Shown here in pieces: positions 59,512-64,000 of a DNA stretch of 64,000 bases (position 1 is its first letter; every line of letters starts with the position of its first letter). A program made the position numbers and the translations under genes. This stretch comes from Litomosoides sigmodontis (Eukaryota; Nematoda; Chromadorea; Rhabditida; Onchocercidae): contig OY718805.1 of the NCBI GenBank assembly GCA_963070105.1, forward strand, positions 3,153,501 to 3,217,500, read 5' to 3'. Below the pieces are notes generated by a model. The model was not told where the DNA came from. It worked only from the letters and a program-made list of their open reading frames with translations, and searched no databases.

Positions 59512-60799
59512 AAATTAACATCTTATGCATTTTTGACCTTTATTTATTTATTAAATTTACTGATTTATCGAATTTTTCATTGGAACTTTTTTTTGTTGAA
59601 ATAAATTTCTTGTCAAATTTTATGAATTTTTTTTATATGCAAATAAAAACGGCCGGTTTTGTTGAAAAAAATTTTTCACTAAATGAACTTATTGAGAATT
59701 AATTGAGGAAGAATTTTTTTGTTCTTGTTGTAAATTTGTTAGTTAGAAGACGACTTTAGCAAATTTTAATTAGCTCGGAGGAAATGAACTTTTGCTTTTT
59801 GAAAAATAATATTTTCTCATGGAAAATACATATCTATCTGTTTCATTTAAAAATTAACAATTAAACGTTGAAAAAAAATGAGATGGCGTAAAATTCCAAT
59901 AAACAAAGAGAAAAAAAAACGAATGATAATTTTGTGGTTTATGAAAAAAACAAAAAAAAAGAAACAAAATGAAAATTTTGACAATATCTATCTAAATGTA
60001 ATAAGAAAAGGTTCACTTCCCTTTTTTTTCGTAAAAGTAAAAATGATTACTGAAAAATTAATTTTATTTAATCTTAAAAATTAGCATTTTATTGGAAGAA
60101 TTTTGAAAATTTTAACAAATTTCGAAATAACAAGATTTTCTTGTTAGCAAATCCTATGAAATTTGAAAAAAAAAATGTTTAATGTAACACGGTGGTTGAA
60201 CGAAAAAGATATCCATCCATCCGTCTCTTTCATCCATGCAGGTGCGCTGGCATGCAACGACGGCAAGTATGGAATTGAAATTGGAAATGTGAAATTAGGT
60301 TAACAAAGAAGTCTTTTCAAAAATCCTCACAACAATATTATCTTAAAATGGAAAATTACTGAAATATACATAAATAATATATATTTCAATATATATTCAA
60401 TAAATTATTAGTGTGAATTTTTCAACGAGAAAAATATCATTTATGAAATATTTGACTAACATGAAAAAAAATTTTCAAAAAAATATACAATTTCAGATTT
60501 AAATTGTTAATTTCATCTTTTTCTTTTGTCGCTCGCAATTTCATCATCATTAAATTATCATTATTATCCTAAATTTTAAAAAAAGCATACATACACACAC
60601 ACACACACACACATACAAATTTAAACGACCAAATTGCTGCGAATAATTTCGCGAAATTAGAATTGAATTTAGTTGGATGAAAGGAAGGAGTAAAAAGATT
60701 GATGGTTGGTAGCAATTTGACATCATTCAGCTACATCATCATCATCATCATCTCTTTACGCCGATTTGTTCCAAATTTGTCCTCGGTGGATTAGCATAA

Positions 60800-60839
60800 C
60801 TTACTAGCTAGCTAGCTTACTAGCCAGCTAGCTAGTAAG
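60800..60839. repeat. Inverted repeat built from CTTACTAGC words
   Basis: The arms 60800-60813 and 60826-60839 (CTTACTAGCTAGCT and its complement) are perfect over 14 bp with a 12 bp spacer that itself contains CTTACTAGC. It could extrude as a small cruciform. Confidence 0.75.
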
Positions 60840-61058
60840 CTAGCATCATTGTGATGATGTGATGTGATGCATGCAACACTGACAAATGTATTTAGCAATT
60901 AAAAAAAAAAAAGAAACGAATTGTTTCCTGCGTTTTACAGTTCTCGTTTATTTTTTGCCATTTCTCTCTTTTTTTTGAGTTCTTAAAAATTTTTTTTCCC
61001 GAAAATTTTACACTCTTTTCATTCGCAAATTTTAATGATGACTATTGATGTGTTGTTT

Positions 61059-61095
<37 letters not shown>

Positions 61096-62132
61096 GGGTC
61101 CTCGAGAATTCTCATCCTCACATTTATTATCCTTTTCATTCGTCTGTGTCATCGGATGTTACTGTGCTCTTTTTTTTTTTTTGAAAATGCACTTGAAATT
61201 ATATTTTGTGTGAAAGTTCAAATTTTCATTTTTTTAATTCATTTTTGGAGTGAGTTTATTTAATTTTAACATTTGATATTAATTTGGTGGAAACTTCGAC
61301 CTAACACACTAAAAAATTCCCATGAATTTATGCATTCTTTTTTCTTTCGTTTTTTTTTCAAAATAAATTTCATACGAATGATTTGAGGTGTTTTTGCTAA
61401 GAGTTAGGAAAAGAAAAAACTCACCGATTGATAGGAGTGATAAAGCGAATGATAATTTATTATCATAGAATAATATATTACGGTAATTGCTATTCGAATA
61501 TTGTATATTAATTAATTCGTTTTTTACATTTTATTTTTCTTTAAGTAGCAAGTTTTTGATTACAGTAATTTCCACGTTGGGAAGTGATTCTTTTTTCTCT
61601 CTTACGTAACGATTATTTCTGTCAACGTGAGAAGATATCGTGAATAGAGCATTTGGCAAATGTATCTCATATAATACTATTAATTGGTAATAATAATAAT
61701 TGATGATAGAAATAGTTAATACCAATGATAACAACAATAAATAGCAATAATGGACAATTAATGAATAATAACAATAACATATAATAATAAATAATTAATG
61801 AAAAATAATGAATGATAAGTGAATAACGAATTCACAACAAATAATAAATGGTTAAAATAGGAGAGATGATTTTGGATGAAATAGTACGTATGATAAAATT
61901 TTACATTTAGAAGAATGGAATGTTAAGAGGGATGAAATGAATGAAAAAGCTACAAGTCAGCCTTTGTTGACTTTTCGAACTTTTATGCAAATTACACCAC
62001 CCCAAATTCATCCTTTTTATTCCTTCTATACTGCTGATTTCAAATGATTTCACCATTTTATGCAATCACTTTCATTGTGATCGATGAGGCAAAAGCAAAC
62101 GCCGAAACGATAAAAGGTCAAATCGGACATAC

Positions 62133-62208
62133 TTGAAGTGATGACGTATTTTACTGAACCATCGAAGATTTTGTTGCACTGCGAAGCAGAAGATTTTAAA
62201 CATTGCCT
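62133..62208 (-). CDS. Candidate Cys-containing internal exon
   Basis: A 76 bp block between a gtaaacag acceptor and a GTATGT donor on minus, open only in phase 0 (RQCLKSSASQCNKIFDGSVK then YVITSS). The codons and flanking sites look real but neither neighbouring exon was identified. Family unknown. Confidence 0.28.
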
Positions 62209-63883
62209 CTGTTTACACTTCGTTTTTTTTGTGCTTATTTGAAATTCAAAATTTGACCAATGAGAGGAGAACATTTTACAGTGTTATTTACAAAAAAAAA
62301 AAACCAATCCAAAAAAAAACTAATGAAAAAAAAACTGATACTGTCACTTACTATCTCACATTTTTTACATAACCGATGGAAAAATATTTGGAAAATTTGA
62401 TGTCACAAGAAAGAAAGAGAAAAATGTGACTGCTATAGAGATATTTCTTGGACTTTTTATTGAAGCTTCATTTTAATTTCGTTGAAAAAGTGGAAATTTC
62501 ACTGGTTTAAATGCTGATTTAAATACCTCCGCCTTCTCGCTGGCGCTTTTTTTTCGCATTTGATGATGCACTATGTTGCGGGGAATTCGTACACTAAATT
62601 ATCTTATCATTATATAATCAAAATTATCGGAAAAACTAGTAATGACACTTTCTGATAAGCATTATCAGTTTCCCTCACTTCTAGCAGTTCTAGCAGTTGA
62701 GATTGCGTGGGAGGAATTGAAAATAAGTTGAATTCTGAGAAATTTAAATTCTCGAAATTAGCTTAACTCACTGCTTTAGCTATAGTTTATAGTTTGTAAT
62801 TTCAAGATTTTACTTGCTGTAGTGTGTTAGAACGTTACAAATTGTGAAATAGTTTTTTTTTTTTTTGAGTTGGAATGAAATCCCACCTGTATTGATAATT
62901 GAACTGACCTTTGCTATTCAACTTTTAGTAACTTTTGCTTGTTTTTTTGTTGTGTTGACAATTTGAAATTGAAGATTTCATGAATTTTTATTTTTTAAAT
63001 TTGTTGGAGTGAAGAAGAAAAGAAGAAATTCAATGATAACACACTGTTGTAGATCGTCACTGTACGTTATTGTACATCGCAACACATCTGGTAATGTTAG
63101 TTTTGTTTACGAAAGATTGACAATTAATTTCTAAATACGCGCGTGAAATGAAATTGCAATGATCAATTAAACGAAAATGGATGAAGGATTGTTACGTGTA
63201 AAAACCAATTTTCCACGTAGGAAAAGTAAATAATTTAGGTGAATGTATGAATGAATGGTAGGAAGGATTTGATAATCGCTTTGTTAAATCTGATTAAATT
63301 GCTTTCCATGTTTAATTCAGTTTGAGGAACACTCACTGGTGTTATTCGCTTAACTGAATTTAACAACATAAAGAGGAAAAAATTAAAATTAATTCTCTAA
63401 CGGATTGCTATCGATCATCAAATTAATCCTTGTTTTGAATGAACTGAAATGATGGTTAACTAATTTCAAATTTAAATTCACATTTGTTTTTCGGAAATTT
63501 TCTCGCTAAAATTTAAAATTATTCGTTTTTGCTCGAGGAATCTTGAATTCATTTCCATTTTCAGTGAGTACCTTTTTAAAAAATTTTCTTTTTTGTTCTT
63601 CAGTTCATTTCACAAAAACAGCACTATAAAGAAATAGGTCGGATAGCAGTAGTGGTAGTAGTATGAAGCGATCTCCAATTATTACATCCTAATTCTCTCA
63701 ATCGCAATAGCTTATCAATGTAATATCGTAATTATTACTGTAACACCGAAAAGGATTGTCACGTCAATGGCTGGCAGTATTGCTAACAATAAAGTCTAAT
63801 AATTTTATTGTGACGTAGGATTGATCTTTGATAGTAATTGAAGAAGCAAATGAATGGATGAAATAAAGAAAGCATTAGATTGG

Positions 63884-64000
63884 CTAATAGCTAATGCTTT
63901 GATTATAGTGAGAAAGGATCAGTCCTAAAATTTGGTAGCAAATTTTACTACAGCACTTTTCCGAAGAGCAATAGCAGCCGATTGCCTCCTCCGACAAACC
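63884..64000 (-). CDS. Candidate Cys-rich exon running off the right edge
   Basis: The minus strand from the right edge is open for 38 codons to a TAG at 63884, beginning GLSEEAIGCYCSSEKCCSKI. The C-x-C-x4-C-C spacing recalls the C-terminal CxCxxxxCN signature of Ly6-type extracellular domains, but the Asn is Cys. A GTAGTA donor follows the first CSSEKC. The upstream part lies outside the window. Confidence 0.25.
   Translation of the reverse strand, partial: GLSEEAIGCYCSSEKCCSKICYQILGLILSHYNQSISY

Larger units (their letters stand above)
54343..64000. other. 9.7 kb gene-poor, microsatellite-rich right end
   Basis: Apart from three weak exon candidates on the minus strand and the repeats listed separately, I see only AT-rich sequence. 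Notable are GTATAATACTTT repeats near 54,785-54,905, a poly-T run at about 58,373-58,393, a (CA)n tract near 60,594-60,613 and a (GT)n tract near 61,061-61,092. No convincing plus-strand exon was found. Confidence 0.5.

Noticed and set aside
59165..59530. Asp-rich 121-codon and Met-rich frames on minus, Ile-rich frame on plus
   Set aside because: They are the (ATC)n array in three frames; the Asp frame has a plausible tail but no splice context or known family.

Overview
The window is an AT-rich stretch of nuclear DNA from an animal, most likely a nematode. The evidence is a ZP-domain cuticlin (cuticle protein), an ELO-type elongase closest to nematode ELO-2/ELOVL6, intron-rich genes with GT..(T-rich)CAG introns, and several first exons preceded by a bare splice acceptor, as expected for spliced-leader trans-splicing. 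I cannot fix the species. No bacterial or phage genes, CRISPR arrays or transposase genes were seen.

Left third (1-12,364), dense with genes. A partial URM1 gene leaves the left edge on the minus strand. Back to back with it, on the plus strand, are an 11-exon nucleolar RNA-binding protein (RBM28/Nop4 type), a single-exon protein homologous to mitochondrial glutamyl-tRNA synthetase (EARS2) that has lost its catalytic signature motifs, and a 13-exon HEAT-like protein that may be BRAT1-like.

Middle (12,365-38,000). A five-exon fatty-acid elongase on minus carries about 1.6 kb of (TTA)n in one intron. A 7 kb gene-poor block follows, with a long (TCTTCC)n tract. Then come a three-exon METTL2-type tRNA m3C methyltransferase (plus), a tentative BORCS7-like exon (minus), a tRNA-Ser(GCU) gene (minus), and a complete five-exon cuticlin (minus) with a TATA box.

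Right (38,000-64,000), gene-poor. Three unrecognised minus-strand exon chains lie at 38.0-47.6 kb; two are separated by only 93 bp, like genes in an operon. An eight-exon plus-strand gene for an unrecognised type I membrane protein (417 aa) lies at 51.0-54.3 kb, with every splice phase agreeing. The last 9.6 kb is mostly AT-rich DNA and microsatellites with a few weak exon candidates.

Themes. Four loci belong to tRNA biology: URM1 (thiolation of U34), the EARS2-like protein, METTL2 (m3C32) and a tRNA-Ser gene. Three intronic minisatellites (35, 57 and 44 bp units) sit inside three different genes; one has a three-unit higher-order pattern. Exon boundaries were worked out by hand from reading-frame continuity and GT/AG sites, without transcript data.
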